The position numbers were made by a program, and so were the translations under genes. Below are positions 15,752 to 23,864 of a stretch of 56,046 bases of DNA, piece after piece. Positions within the stretch are counted from its first letter, which is position 1. Each line of letters begins with the position of its first letter. The DNA is taken from assembly GCF_030705415.1 (NCBI RefSeq), contig NZ_JAUZED010000011.1, positions 1 through 56,046 on the forward strand. The letters run 5' to 3'. This stretch comes from Curtobacterium sp. A7_M15 (GTDB lineage: Bacteria > Actinomycetota > Actinomycetes > Actinomycetales > Microbacteriaceae). Below the pieces are notes generated by a model that was not told the origin of the DNA, ran no database searches, and was given only the letters and a program-made list of their open reading frames with translations.

Positions 15752-16922
15752 CGAGGAGCCCGGAGAACGCAGGACGGCCGGCCCCTGTCGGAGCCGGCCG
15801 TCCTGCGGGGGGCAGGTGCGACGCGGTGGGCACCGCAGCCGACGGATCGAAGTCCTCCGGCAGCGGCGGGACCCGGTCCACCGTCGACGTGATGTCGACG
15901 GCCGAGCCCGAGGCCGCCGCGTCGCGGATGCCGAGCAGCACGTCGAGGACGTGCAGCGCGACCGCACCCGAGGCGCGCTCCGGGCGGTCCTCGGCGATCG
16001 CGCGGGCGAGCTCGACGACCCCGGTGCCACGGCCCCAGGTGGAGCCGATCGCATCGAGGGTCTCGGGCTCTTCCTGGCCGTAGCGCCAGAGCTGCGACGA
16101 CCCCTCGAACGTGTTCGGGTCGGGCAGCGAGATCGTGCCGAGCGTGCCGTTGATCTCGACGAAGCCCATGCGCGGCAGCGCGTGCTGGAACGAGAACGTC
16201 GACTGGGCGGACTGCCCACCGGCGAACTCGATCAGGGCGGCGTGGTGCGTGGGGACCTCGACCGGGAACGTCTCGCCGGCGCGCGGGCCGGACGCGATCG
16301 TGCGACGGTCGAGGGACTTCGAGGACACGGCCTGCACGCGGCTGGCGGTGCCGAACGCGTGCACGAGGGTCGTCACGTAGTACGGGCCCATGTCGAACAG
16401 GGGGCCGGCGCCCTCGGCGAACAGGAAGTCCGGGTTCGGGTGCCACGCCTCGGGTCCGGGGACGTGGAACAGCGTCGTCGCGGTCAGCGGCTCGCCGATG
16501 TCACCGCGGGCGATGGCACGCAGCGCCGTCTGGATTCCCGCGCCGAGGACGGTGTCCGGGGCGGTCGCGACGCGCAGCCCCTTCTCCTTCGCGGACGCGA
16601 GGACCTCGGCGGCCGACTCGTGGTCGGTCGCGATCGGCTTCTCGCTCCAGACGTGCTTGCCGGCGTCGATGATCTGCTGGTCGACCTCGGCGTGGGCGGC
16701 CGGGATCGTCAGGTTGATCACGATGCTGATGTCGTCGCGGGCGAGGAGCTCCTCGACCGATCCCGACGCGCCGACCCCGTACTCCGCTGCCTGTGCCGCT
16801 GCGCGGTCGAGCAGCACGTCGGCGACGAAGCGGACCTCGACGTCGGCGAACTTCGTCAGGTTCTCCAGGTACTGCGTGGAGATGTTGCCGGCACCGATGA
16901 TGCCGATCCCGACACGGGTCAC
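15732..16922 (-). CDS. Gfo/Idh/MocA-family oxidoreductase
   Basis: 396-residue NAD(P)-dependent sugar/polyol dehydrogenase. The N-terminal Rossmann fold has GIIGAGNISTQYLENL (residues 7-22), then the family EKP motif in HVWSEKPIA and a C-terminal substrate domain (GPLFDMGPYY). The GTG at 16922 overlaps the stop of the TIM-barrel gene as GTGA, so the pair work together, probably in sugar or inositol-type catabolism. The last 20 or so residues (after about PTASHLPP) are Pro/Gly/Arg-rich and are translated from the hairpin at 15768-15807, which looks like a natural stop having been lost. Confidence 0.9.
   Translation of the reverse strand: MTRVGIGIIGAGNISTQYLENLTKFADVEVRFVADVLLDRAAAQAAEYGVGASGSVEELLARDDISIVINLTIPAAHAEVDQQIIDAGKHVWSEKPIATDHESAAEVLASAKEKGLRVATAPDTVLGAGIQTALRAIARGDIGEPLTATTLFHVPGPEAWHPNPDFLFAEGAGPLFDMGPYYVTTLVHAFGTASRVQAVSSKSLDRRTIASGPRAGETFPVEVPTHHAALIEFAGGQSAQSTFSFQHALPRMGFVEINGTLGTISLPDPNTFEGSSQLWRYGQEEPETLDAIGSTWGRGTGVVELARAIAEDRPERASGAVALHVLDVLLGIRDAAASGSAVDITSTVDRVPPLPEDFDPSAAVPTASHLPPAGRPAPTGAGRPAFSGLLVRRAAR
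15768..15807. terminator. Strong 15-bp hairpin between convergent genes
   Basis: CGCAGGACGGCCGGC, loop of 10 bases, then a perfect complementary arm. It begins 17 bases after the SDR stop and lies inside the annotated 3-prime end of the convergent Gfo/Idh gene. It can terminate both directions. No T-tract. Confidence 0.7.
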
Positions 16923-17719
16923 TTGTCGTTGTCCTTCAGCCAGGCGAGGGACTCGGTGATGCCCTCGAAGACGTCGCCGGAGTACGCGTCGAACTCGACG
17001 ACGCGGATGGCCTGCGGCGCGGCGGCGAGGATGCCCGCCACGTCGACGTCGCCCTGCCCGGCGGGGGTCTGGTTCTCGAAGGCGCGCTGCAGCGCCTCGG
17101 GGACGATGAGGGCGCTCTCGGACGAGGGCAGGGCGGTGAGGATGTCGCCGTCGACCTTGCCGTCCTTGACGTGGATCGCGACGACGCGGTCGCCGAGCGA
17201 CCTCAGGACGGCGGCGGCGTCGGCGCCACCGACGGTCGCCCAGAACGTGTCGAGCTCGAGCACCGTCTCCGGGCTGATCTGCGAGACGAAGAGGTCGTAG
17301 ACCGTGCGGCCGTCGACCTTGTTCGTGAACTCCCACTGGTGGTTGTGGTAGCCGAACTGCAGGCCGCGCGAGGCTGCCTCGGCCGTGAGGACGTTGACGC
17401 GCTCGGCGATCTTCGCGACGTCGTCGGCGGTCTGCCAGCGGTCGGTCGGGATGAACGGGTCGATGACGGTCCGGATGCCGAGACGTTCCGCGGCGTCCCA
17501 GATCGGGGCGGTGTCCTCGGCGTCGATCACGGCGACGTGACCGGACGGAGCCGTGAGGCCGGTGGCGGCGAAGGCCTTCTCGAGGTCGGCGGCGCGCTCG
17601 ACGAACGCGTACGGCTCGACGTTCTCGTACCCGATCTCGGCGACACGGGCGATCGCCTTGTCGAGGTCTTCCGCGATGGCGTCGCGCAGCGAGTACAGCT
17701 GCACAGAGGTGGTGGGCAT
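16919..17719 (-). CDS. Sugar phosphate isomerase/epimerase (xylose-isomerase-like TIM barrel)
   Basis: 266-residue TIM-barrel protein of the AP-endonuclease-2/IolE-like family: MPTTSVQLYSLRD at the start, EIGYENVEPYAF, GLQFGYHNHQWEF (metal-site region), LELDTFWATVGG, and VVAIHVKDGK. ATG at 17719 follows GGAG with 9 bases between. It is translationally coupled to the Gfo/Idh dehydrogenase. Such pairs isomerise and oxidise sugars or inositols in the cytoplasm; the exact sugar is unknown. Confidence 0.88.
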   Translation of the reverse strand: MPTTSVQLYSLRDAIAEDLDKAIARVAEIGYENVEPYAFVERAADLEKAFAATGLTAPSGHVAVIDAEDTAPIWDAAERLGIRTVIDPFIPTDRWQTADDVAKIAERVNVLTAEAASRGLQFGYHNHQWEFTNKVDGRTVYDLFVSQISPETVLELDTFWATVGGADAAAVLRSLGDRVVAIHVKDGKVDGDILTALPSSESALIVPEALQRAFENQTPAGQGDVDVAGILAAAPQAIRVVEFDAYSGDVFEGITESLAWLKDNDK

Positions 17720-17836
17720 TGCAGAGGGCTCCTTCGGTCCTGACTGGGTGTCGCGGCACCCAGGTGACGCAGCACCGGGTGTCGCCGTCCGTCGAGGAGC
17801 GATGCTCCACGGCGAGATCGATGACGACGCTACCCG

Positions 17837-17861
17837 AAAAACCACCCGGTGTGTAGTTTTT
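17837..17861. promoter_or_regulatory. Inverted repeat upstream of the isomerase/dehydrogenase operon
   Basis: AAAAACCAC (17837-17845) and GTAGTTTTT (17853-17861) are inverted arms with one mismatch. On the minus strand they lie just upstream of a plausible -10 (TAGCGT, complement of 17827-17832), so this is a candidate operator for the sugar operon. The rest of the 246-base intergenic region holds only the hairpin at 17921-17956. Confidence 0.4.
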
Positions 17862-17920
17862 GCCTCGCCACACTCCCGCGCACCGCGCTGCGCGGCGCCA
17901 CCGGCGTCTGGCGGAACGAC

Positions 17921-17956
17921 CGAGCCCGTGACGTCGACATCGACGTCACGGGCTCG
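17921..17956. terminator. 16-bp perfect hairpin after the small secreted protein gene
   Basis: CGAGCCCGTGACGTCG, loop ACAT, then the perfect complement. It lies 9 bases beyond the stop at 17966 on the minus strand. Very stable, no T-tract. Confidence 0.75.
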
Positions 17957-17965
17957 GTCACCGCG

Positions 17966-18313
17966 TCACTTGCCGGTGCAGGTGTAGCTCGTCGACCCGG
18001 CCGAGATCCACTGCTGCCGGCCCACGTCCAGCGTGTACATCTCGCCGCGGTAGCTCCAGCGGTACTTGCCGGACGAGATCTTCTTCCGGTCGTTCTTGTA
18101 GAACCAGGTGTTCATGGTCAGGCCGGTGGTCTTGATCTGGACCGCATTGCGGTTGCTGCAGTCGGGCATGAGGCCGATCGGCCCGGCGTGCGCCGGTGTC
18201 GCGGTTGCCGACATGCCGATCCCCGCGAGCAGTGCGGCACCGAGCACCAGTGCGATCCGTCGAGTGGACCCCATCCCTCGACGCTTGGTGGTCATCGTTC
18301 CTTCGTTGGACAC
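17966..18313 (-). CDS. Small secreted protein with two cysteines (unknown function)
   Basis: 115-residue precursor from GTG 18313, or 109 residues from ATG 18295; AAGGGGGA before the GTG favours the longer form. A clear signal peptide (basic start, hydrophobic core IALVLGAALLAGIG, then ATATPAHA) would leave a mature protein of about 70 residues. The mature part has two cysteines (PDCSNRN near its start and SYTCTGK at its end) likely to form one disulfide, and is Lys/Arg/Tyr/Trp-rich (YKNDRKKISSGKYRWSYRG). It could be a small cationic extracellular factor. No family recognised. A TTGACA on the minus strand (complement of 18374-18379) may be its -35. Confidence 0.7.
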   Translation of the reverse strand: MSNEGTMTTKRRGMGSTRRIALVLGAALLAGIGMSATATPAHAGPIGLMPDCSNRNAVQIKTTGLTMNTWFYKNDRKKISSGKYRWSYRGEMYTLDVGRQQWISAGSTSYTCTGK

Positions 18314-18400
18314 GAGACGTCCCCCTTCAGTTGTGAATTGATACAGCATCACTTTTTCGCACTCGACGACACGTGTCAACCGGGCGCCCTTGCGCCCGTC

Positions 18401-18420
18401 CGGTCGGAACGATTCGATTG
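18401..18420. promoter_or_regulatory. Predicted LacI-type operator before the frameshifted MFS gene
   Basis: CGGTCGGAACGATTCGATTG matches the perfect 20-base palindrome at 31741-31760 (beside lacI) at 16 of 20 positions, including the core CGATTCGA. It ends 4 bases before the ATG at 18425, so it would cover the -10 or start site. Confidence 0.6.
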
Positions 18421-18424
18421 CGGG

Positions 18425-19625
18425 ATGCACCAGCACGGGGTCGTCGAGGACCGCAGACAGCTCGCCGGGTGGCGGAACGCCGTCGTCATCGCCTTCGCGA
18501 TCGGCGGCGTGAGTCTCGCTGCGTGGGGTCCGCGGCTCCCCGAGCTCCGGCTCGAGCTCGGCGTGGACATCGGCACGATCGGGCTCATGCTCGGCGGCGT
18601 CACGATCGGTTCGATCGGCGGGCTGCTCGGCGCGGCACCGCTGCTCCGTCGGCTCGGCGGGCTCACCGCGGTGGTCGTGCTGGTGCCCGCGGCGATCGCC
18701 GTGATCGGGACGGCAGCCGCGGTGCACTCCGTCCCGCTGGCAGCGGTCGGGTTCGTGGTCGCCGGCGCGGGCATCGGCTCACTGGACGTGATGGCCAACG
18801 TCGAGGGCACGGCGATCGAGGCGCTCGCCGGCCGCACGCTGCTCCCGCTGATGCACGCGGCCTGGTCGGGAGGCGCGGCCCTCGGCGCCGGGATCGCCCG
18901 CCCTCTGCGCGTGGCTCGGCATCACCCCGTCGGCGCAGCTCCTCGGTGAGGCCGTCGTCATCCTCGTGGTCGGTGTGCTCGCGTTGCGGGGCATCCCGGA
19001 CGGGACCCGTGCGGAGGAACACGACACCACGCTCACACCCTGGCAGCGACTCCGGCAGTGGGCACGAGGGTGGGCGGACGTCCGGTTGCTCCTCATCGGG
19101 CTCGTCATGCTCGGCGTCGAACTCGGCGAGGGATCGGCGAACAACTGGCTCGCCCTGGCCACGACCGACGGCCACGGGCAGACCGCGGCCGTCGGTGCGC
19201 TGTTCTTCACCGTGTTCGCGGTGTCGGAAGCCGCCACCCGCGTGTTCGCCGGGCCGGTCGTGGATCGGCTCGGCCGCGTCCGGACGGTGCGGTGGACGAC
19301 GGCGCTCGGCATCGTCGGCGCCGTGCTCTTCATCGTCGGCGGGAGCTGGTGGCTCACCCTGATCGGCGTCGTGCTCTGGGCGGTCGGGGTGTCGATGGGC
19401 TTCCCGCTCGGGATGTCGGCGGCGGCGCAGAGCGGCCCGAACCCGGCAGCGCGCGTCAGCGTCGTCGCCTCGATCGGGTACTTCGCGAACTTCGCGGGGC
19501 CGCCCGTCATCGGTGCGATCGCCGAACACGTGGGCGCGCTCAGCGCGCTCTGGCTCGTGGCCTTGCTCTTCATCGCCGCGTTCGCCGCGTCGGGATCCCT
19601 GCGTCCGGTGGTCGGCCGCGACTGA
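18425..19625 (+). pseudogene. MFS transporter (YbjJ-like), frameshifted
   Basis: The first part (18425 to about 18897) encodes WRNAVVIAFAIGGVSLAAWGPRLPEL through LMHAAWSGGAALGAGIA. The rest (to 19625) continues in a different frame with LCAWLGITPSAQLLGEAVVILVVGVLALRGIP to a normal C-terminus. Removing one C in GCCCGCCC near 18896-18903 restores a single 399-residue reading frame with about 12 membrane segments. It is clearly related to the intact MFS gene at 30412-31692 (GSANNWLALATTDGHG versus GSANDWLPLAMIDGHG). It could be a real pseudogene or a homopolymer sequencing error. Confidence 0.85.
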
Positions 19626-19634
19626 CGGTGGCCT

Positions 19635-19647
19635 GGAGGCGCGGGTC
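19635..19647 (-). repeat. 3-prime-end repeat element, copy 3
   Basis: GGAGGCGCGGGTC, the reverse complement of the 4791 element, 9 bases after the MFS stop. With the following DNA it can form a stem (CTGGAGG pairing with CCTCCAG at 19662). Confidence 0.45.
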
Positions 19648-19661
19648 GGGCCCGCACCGTC

Positions 19662-19788
19662 CCTCCAGTCACGGCCGTCACCCCGCTGGCGCGGTGCGCC
19701 GGAACCGGCTGGTGGGGCCCACCTCCAGTCACGGCCGTCACCCCGCTGGCGCGGTGCGCCGGAACCGGCTGGTGGGGCCCACCTCCAG
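19662..19788. repeat. Tandem duplication, exact 60-base period, 2.1 copies
   Basis: Two identical 60-base units start at 19662 and 19722, followed by 7 bases of a third (CCTCCAG). Each unit contains CCGGAACCGG (5-bp palindrome) and GGTGGGGCCCACC (6-bp palindrome). Intergenic, between the broken MFS gene and the carboxylesterase. Identity of the copies implies a recent duplication. Confidence 0.95.
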
Positions 19789-19822
19789 GCCGTCCCCTGG
19801 TCACGCTGGATAGCGTGGCCGG

Positions 19823-21145
19823 ATGTTCGACGCAGCCTCGCCGACCTGGGACCCGCCCGCCGGACGCATCACCGGCTCGGTGGACGGGAGCGTCGCCCGG
19901 GCCCTCGGCATCCCGTACGCACGCGCCGAGCGCTTCGCCGTCCCCGAGCCGATGCCGCCCTTCGGCGAGCCGTTCTCGGCGACCACTCCGTCGCCGGTCG
20001 CCCCGCAACCGCAGGCGACCTTCGTCGACCAGCTGCTGCACCCGGTGGAGGGGCTCGAGGCCGACGAGCACTGCCAGCGGCTGTCGATCACGGCGCCGGC
20101 CGACGTGGAGCCGGGCGAGCAGCTGCCCGTGATCGTCTGGATCCACGGCGGGTCCTACGTCATCGGCGGCGGTGACCTGCCGATCTACGATGCGCGCGAC
20201 CTCGTCACGGAGCAGCGGGTCGTCTTCGTCTCCGTGACGTTCCGGCTCGGCGTGCTCGGGTTCCTCGGTGACGGGGAGACGGTGCCGGCGAACCTCGGGC
20301 TGCTCGACCTCGTCGAGGCGCTGCGATGGGTGCAGGCGAACATCGCGGCGTTCGGCGGGGACCCGGACCTCGTCACCGTGGCAGGCCAGTCCGCCGGGGG
20401 TGATGCGGCCGCACACCTCATGATCAGCGACGGAGCGGCCGGCCTCTTCCGGCGGGTGATCGTCCAGAGCGCCCCGCTCGGGCTGTCCCGCGGCCGGGCA
20501 CGGATGAACCGGGCGATGGTCCGGGCCGTCGGGACCGTTCTCCCGGACACCCCGCTCGACGAGGTGCTCGAACGGCAGCTCCTCGGCAGCCGCGCCGCCG
20601 CGCCCTTCGGGTTGGCCGGGGGCATGCCCTACGGCACGCAGTACGGGTTCGCACCGCTGCCCGCCGAGCGTGACACCGGGCGGGCGTGGAGCGACGTGGC
20701 TCCGGACGTCGACGTCCTGATCGGCTCCGGCGCGGACGAGACCGCGATGTACGTGCCGCTGGTCCCCGGACTGCGATCACTCGCTCGCCTCCGGGCCGCG
20801 CGCCCGCTGCTGCGCTGGCTGCTCGTGCGTCCGCTCTCCGAGGTCATCTACGGGCGGGACGTCCGGCGGTTCGCCGCGCGGCACCGGGCGGCCGGCGGCC
20901 GGGCGACCTCGTACCGGCTGCACCGTGGTGTCACCGTGCAGCCGACCGGGGCCGTGCACATGAGCGACCTGCCGCTCCTGCTCGGCGGTCGGGAAGCCTG
21001 GGCCGGCTCACGCTTCGTGCCGGAGCGGGACTGGCCCGAGGTCGAGCGTCGCGGGCAGGCCTTCCGGGCGATCTGGGCGGAGTTCGCGCGGACCGGCAGG
21101 GTCACCGCGGCCGACGACGAGACGCTGACGTTCGACCGCGGGTGA
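19823..21145 (+). CDS. Type B carboxylesterase
   Basis: 440-residue serine esterase of the cholinesterase/para-nitrobenzyl-esterase family. It has GIPYARAERF near the N-terminus and IVWIHGGSYVIGGG (oxyanion hole). The nucleophile is Ser190 in GQSAGG. An acidic residue lies in GSGADETAMY and a His in GAVHMSDLPLLLGG. No signal peptide, so cytoplasmic. Possible leaderless start: TAGCGT lies 6 bases before the ATG. Somewhat short for the family (about 490). Substrate unknown. Confidence 0.9.
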   Translation: MFDAASPTWDPPAGRITGSVDGSVARALGIPYARAERFAVPEPMPPFGEPFSATTPSPVAPQPQATFVDQLLHPVEGLEADEHCQRLSITAPADVEPGEQLPVIVWIHGGSYVIGGGDLPIYDARDLVTEQRVVFVSVTFRLGVLGFLGDGETVPANLGLLDLVEALRWVQANIAAFGGDPDLVTVAGQSAGGDAAAHLMISDGAAGLFRRVIVQSAPLGLSRGRARMNRAMVRAVGTVLPDTPLDEVLERQLLGSRAAAPFGLAGGMPYGTQYGFAPLPAERDTGRAWSDVAPDVDVLIGSGADETAMYVPLVPGLRSLARLRAARPLLRWLLVRPLSEVIYGRDVRRFAARHRAAGGRATSYRLHRGVTVQPTGAVHMSDLPLLLGGREAWAGSRFVPERDWPEVERRGQAFRAIWAEFARTGRVTAADDETLTFDRG

Positions 21146-21278
21146 CGCCCGCCGGGTGCCAGCGCGCCGGGCGTGATCGCGCGTCATAGGGCAGGGTCGG
21201 GCGGTTCGGCCACGCACCGGGTACCACCCCTGAACTGGCGACTCGCGGGGGCGCCGGGTGGCCCGGAGAATCGACGGC

Positions 21279-21869
21279 ATGCCCGAGTCCGACGCCGACC
21301 TGCGCGCCCGCATCGTCACGGGCGCGATCGAGGCGTACCGCGCGTCCGACTTCCACACCGTCGGTCCCGCGGAGGTCGCCGCCCACGCCGAGGTCCCCGA
21401 AGCCGAGGTCCGACGGGTGTACCCGCTGTGGGAGCTCCTCGTCGTCGCCGTCATGGACCGGTGGAACAACGGAAGCCGCCGTGCACTGTGGGTCGTGGCG
21501 GAGCGATCCGGCGCGGTCGCGTACCTCCGCGCGCGACTCGAGGTCGGCCGGGACGACCCCGCGCTGGTCCGTCTCCGGGTCGCCCTGCTCAGCGCTGCCT
21601 CGAGCCCCGACCATCCTGCGGCCGGGTGGTTCCGCGGGCAGTACACGCGTTCGTTCGAGGACGTGACGCTCGCGCTCGTGCGGGACGTCGTCGCCGGACG
21701 GGAGCCGCGCGGCACCTCGCCCCGGCACGCCGCCGAGCAGCTCGTCGCCCTCTACGAGGGGCTGCAGCTCCAGTCGCTCCTGCGCGACGACGCCGATCCC
21801 CTCGGCGGGTTCGACCGTGCGGTGGCGCGGATGCGGGTCGGCTGGGCGTCCGCCGCCGCGACCGTCTGA
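21279..21869 (+). CDS. TetR-like transcriptional regulator
   Basis: 196-residue protein with a divergent HTH (about residues 20-50: DFHTVGPAEVAAHAEVPEAEVRRVYPLWELLVVAVMDRW) and a helical C-terminal domain (AAEQLVALYEGLQLQSLLRDDADP). The start at ATG 21279 is preferred, with GGAG 11 bases upstream; GTG at 21258 is an alternative. It follows the carboxylesterase by 133 bases in the same direction; whether it regulates it is unclear. Confidence 0.78.
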   Translation: MPESDADLRARIVTGAIEAYRASDFHTVGPAEVAAHAEVPEAEVRRVYPLWELLVVAVMDRWNNGSRRALWVVAERSGAVAYLRARLEVGRDDPALVRLRVALLSAASSPDHPAAGWFRGQYTRSFEDVTLALVRDVVAGREPRGTSPRHAAEQLVALYEGLQLQSLLRDDADPLGGFDRAVARMRVGWASAAATV

Positions 21870-21996
21870 GCGGTCGCCGGTCCGTTACGGGCTGCTCCGG
21901 CCCGACGCGGGTCCGGCCCGGTCGTCAGGAGTCCTTCCGGTAGACCCAGCGGCGCGGCTGGGCGAGGTCGCCGCGTGCACCTGGCATGGTCGGCTG

Positions 21997-22437
21997 ATGG
22001 AGTACACGGACTACGACACGCGGCTCGCCGCCTACGGCGTGATCACCGACGGTGACCGGGTGCTCCTCGCGAAGCTCCGAATCCCCGAGGCCGGGACGTG
22101 GACGCTCCCCGGCGGCGGTGTGGAGTTCGACGAGAGCGTCGAGCAGGCCGTCGTGCGGGAGATCCACGAGGAGACCGGGTACGACGCGTCCGTCGGGGAA
22201 CTGCTCGGGGTCCGCCACCACATCGTCCCCGCCGAGCGCCGCATCCACGCGAACGGCCGGGCGATGAAGGCCGTGCAGGTCGTCTTCCGGGCGTCGATCA
22301 CCGGCGGTACGCTCCGTTCCGAGGAGGACGGATCGACCGACGAGGCCGCGTGGATCCCCATCGCGGACCTGCCGCACCGTCGGCACGGGCTCGTCGTGCC
22401 GATCGCCCTCGGCTGGGCCGGCATCCTGCCCCGCTGA
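21997..22437 (+). CDS. Nudix hydrolase
   Basis: 146-residue pyrophosphohydrolase. The Nudix box spans about residues 39-61 (GGGVEFDESVEQAVVREIHEETG), matching G-x5-E-x7-R-E-x2-E-E-x-G with all metal-binding acidic residues. Likely cleaves a nucleoside diphosphate derivative; substrate not predictable. No clear ribosome site before the ATG, so it may be leaderless. Confidence 0.88.
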   Translation: MEYTDYDTRLAAYGVITDGDRVLLAKLRIPEAGTWTLPGGGVEFDESVEQAVVREIHEETGYDASVGELLGVRHHIVPAERRIHANGRAMKAVQVVFRASITGGTLRSEEDGSTDEAAWIPIADLPHRRHGLVVPIALGWAGILPR

Positions 22438-22467
22438 CCCGTCCTCGCCCGGGAACGGATCGGTCCG

Positions 22468-23177
22468 TCAGCCGGCCACCAGGCTCACGAACGGAGCTGG
22501 CACGTCGTCGCGGACCGGAGACCGGACCTGCCACCCGAGCCCGCGGAGGGCGGTTGCCGTCTCGGCGGAGAACCGGCGGGCGGTGGCGGCGGCTTCGTCT
22601 CGTCGCCAGTGCTTCCGGTACTCGTGGACGGCGTGTTCCCAGTGTGGGAGAGCGTCGACGCCGCACTCCGTCACCACGAACTCGACGATGTCCGCGAGGC
22701 TCGGCCGGAAGTGGGTGTCGCCGAGCGGGAAGTGCAGCGACGAGAGGCGTGCCGGATCACGACGCCCGGCCCCGTGGTCGCGGGTTCGGGACAGGAGCGC
22801 GCTGAGCGAGCCGCGCTCCGCGTGGAGGTGCCAGTGTGACGGGGCGTGTTGGTGCGGGCGTCCTGGAACTCGAAACGGACGAGCGGCTGCCGATCTGTCG
22901 TGAGGAAGAGCGTGAAGCGACTCTCCTCGACTGCCAGCGCAGCGTGGTGCGCCTGCCAGCGGTACCTGACGGATACTCGGAGCCGCGCAACGTGCTCGCC
23001 GCCTGCGTACAGCAGTGCCGTAGCGCCGCGCTCGGCGCCGGTTCCGAGCATGATCGAATTGCTCGGTTGCTCGTGGATGACGCTCAGCACGGCGCCGTGA
23101 TGCGGCAGGGCCGCATCCAGCAGTACCTGAGCGCGATCGATCTGCAGCGTCGCCGCATCGACGAACTCGTGGTTCAT
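22468..23177 (-). pseudogene. Conserved-looking protein of about 236 aa, interrupted by a frameshift
   Basis: The N-terminal half starts at ATG 23177 and runs to RFEFQDAR. The C-terminal half continues in another frame from HAPSHWHLHAERGSLSALL through LHFPLGDTHFRPSLADIVEFVVTECGVD to the stop at 22468. The frame changes between about 22845 and 22870; one missing base accounts for it, giving 236 residues. The upstream 59-residue gene overlaps as ATGA. I do not know the function. The His-rich middle (SHWHLHAER) and Asp/Glu residues could be catalytic. Real pseudogene or sequencing error cannot be told apart here. Confidence 0.7.
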
Positions 23178-23353
23178 CGGTCGCCCAACACGAACGAGAT
23201 GTCAGCAAGGGCCTCTCGGGCGCAGTACTCGTCTTCGTCGAGGTCGCGCCAGGCCTCGATCGGTGCGAACTCACGCTCGTCCAGTTCCCACTTCCGGTAC
23301 AGCTCCTCGCGCTCGGCGCGCAGTTCGTCACGGTCGATGATCCAGATCTCCAC
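23174..23353 (-). CDS. Small acidic protein (59 aa), first gene of a two-gene unit
   Basis: 59 residues, rich in Glu, Asp and Arg and probably helical (DRDELRAEREELYRKWELDEREF), ending ALADISFVLGDR. The GTG start at 23353 follows AAGGAGAG. Its stop overlaps the ATG of the frameshifted gene (ATGA), so the two proteins are likely partners. Size and coupling recall toxin-antitoxin or activator-enzyme pairs, but no known family was recognised. Confidence 0.6.
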   Translation of the reverse strand: MEIWIIDRDELRAEREELYRKWELDEREFAPIEAWRDLDEDEYCAREALADISFVLGDR

Positions 23354-23441
23354 GGCTCTCTCCTTCGTCGGGAGAGCGAGCGTAGGTGGACCGATCTCAA
23401 GCGCGCGAGCTTTCTGCATACAGAATGTCGCCCGATTCCCG

Positions 23442-23810
23442 CTACTGCTCGATGACGCTCATCACGTTGCCCGACGGGTCGGTGAACCAGGCGATGAGCG
23501 GACCGCCCTTGCGGTTCACCCCCTTCTCGTCGGTCATCCCCTCGTAGTGCAGGAAGGTCACGCCCTTCGCCGCGAGCTCGTCCACGGCATCGTCGACCGA
23601 CGAGACCGGGAAGTTCAGCACCGTGAAGGACGCCGGCTCGTGTGCGGGACCCTTGGGGTAGACGAGCACGCCGTGTCCGTCGCCGAGCTGCAGGAAGAGC
23701 ATGCCGTGGTCCTCGGTGACCTCGACTCCCAGGACGTCCTCGTAGAACGCCTTCGCCTCGGGCACGTCGCGCACCGAGAACCCGCTGAACGCCTTCGTCG
23801 CATCGACCAT
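23442..23810 (-). CDS. VOC-superfamily (glyoxalase-like) protein
   Basis: 122-residue VOC-fold protein: FSGFSVRDVPEAKAFYEDVLGVEV at the start, a central FLQLGDGHGVLVY, and PLIAWFTDPSGNVMSVIEQ at the end with the typical Asp-Pro-x-Gly-Asn turn. Start ATG 23810, divergent from the kinase gene with 54 bases between. Function could be small-molecule binding or isomerisation. Confidence 0.82.
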   Translation of the reverse strand: MVDATKAFSGFSVRDVPEAKAFYEDVLGVEVTEDHGMLFLQLGDGHGVLVYPKGPAHEPASFTVLNFPVSSVDDAVDELAAKGVTFLHYEGMTDEKGVNRKGGPLIAWFTDPSGNVMSVIEQ

Positions 23811-23864
23811 GCGGCAAGTGAACCACCGGGGGCCGGTGTCGGCGCGCTCTGCCAGGATGAAGCC

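Noticed and set aside
19662..19788. Possible CRISPR array
   Set aside because: Two adjacent identical 60-base units without unique spacers are a tandem duplication, and no cas genes are present.
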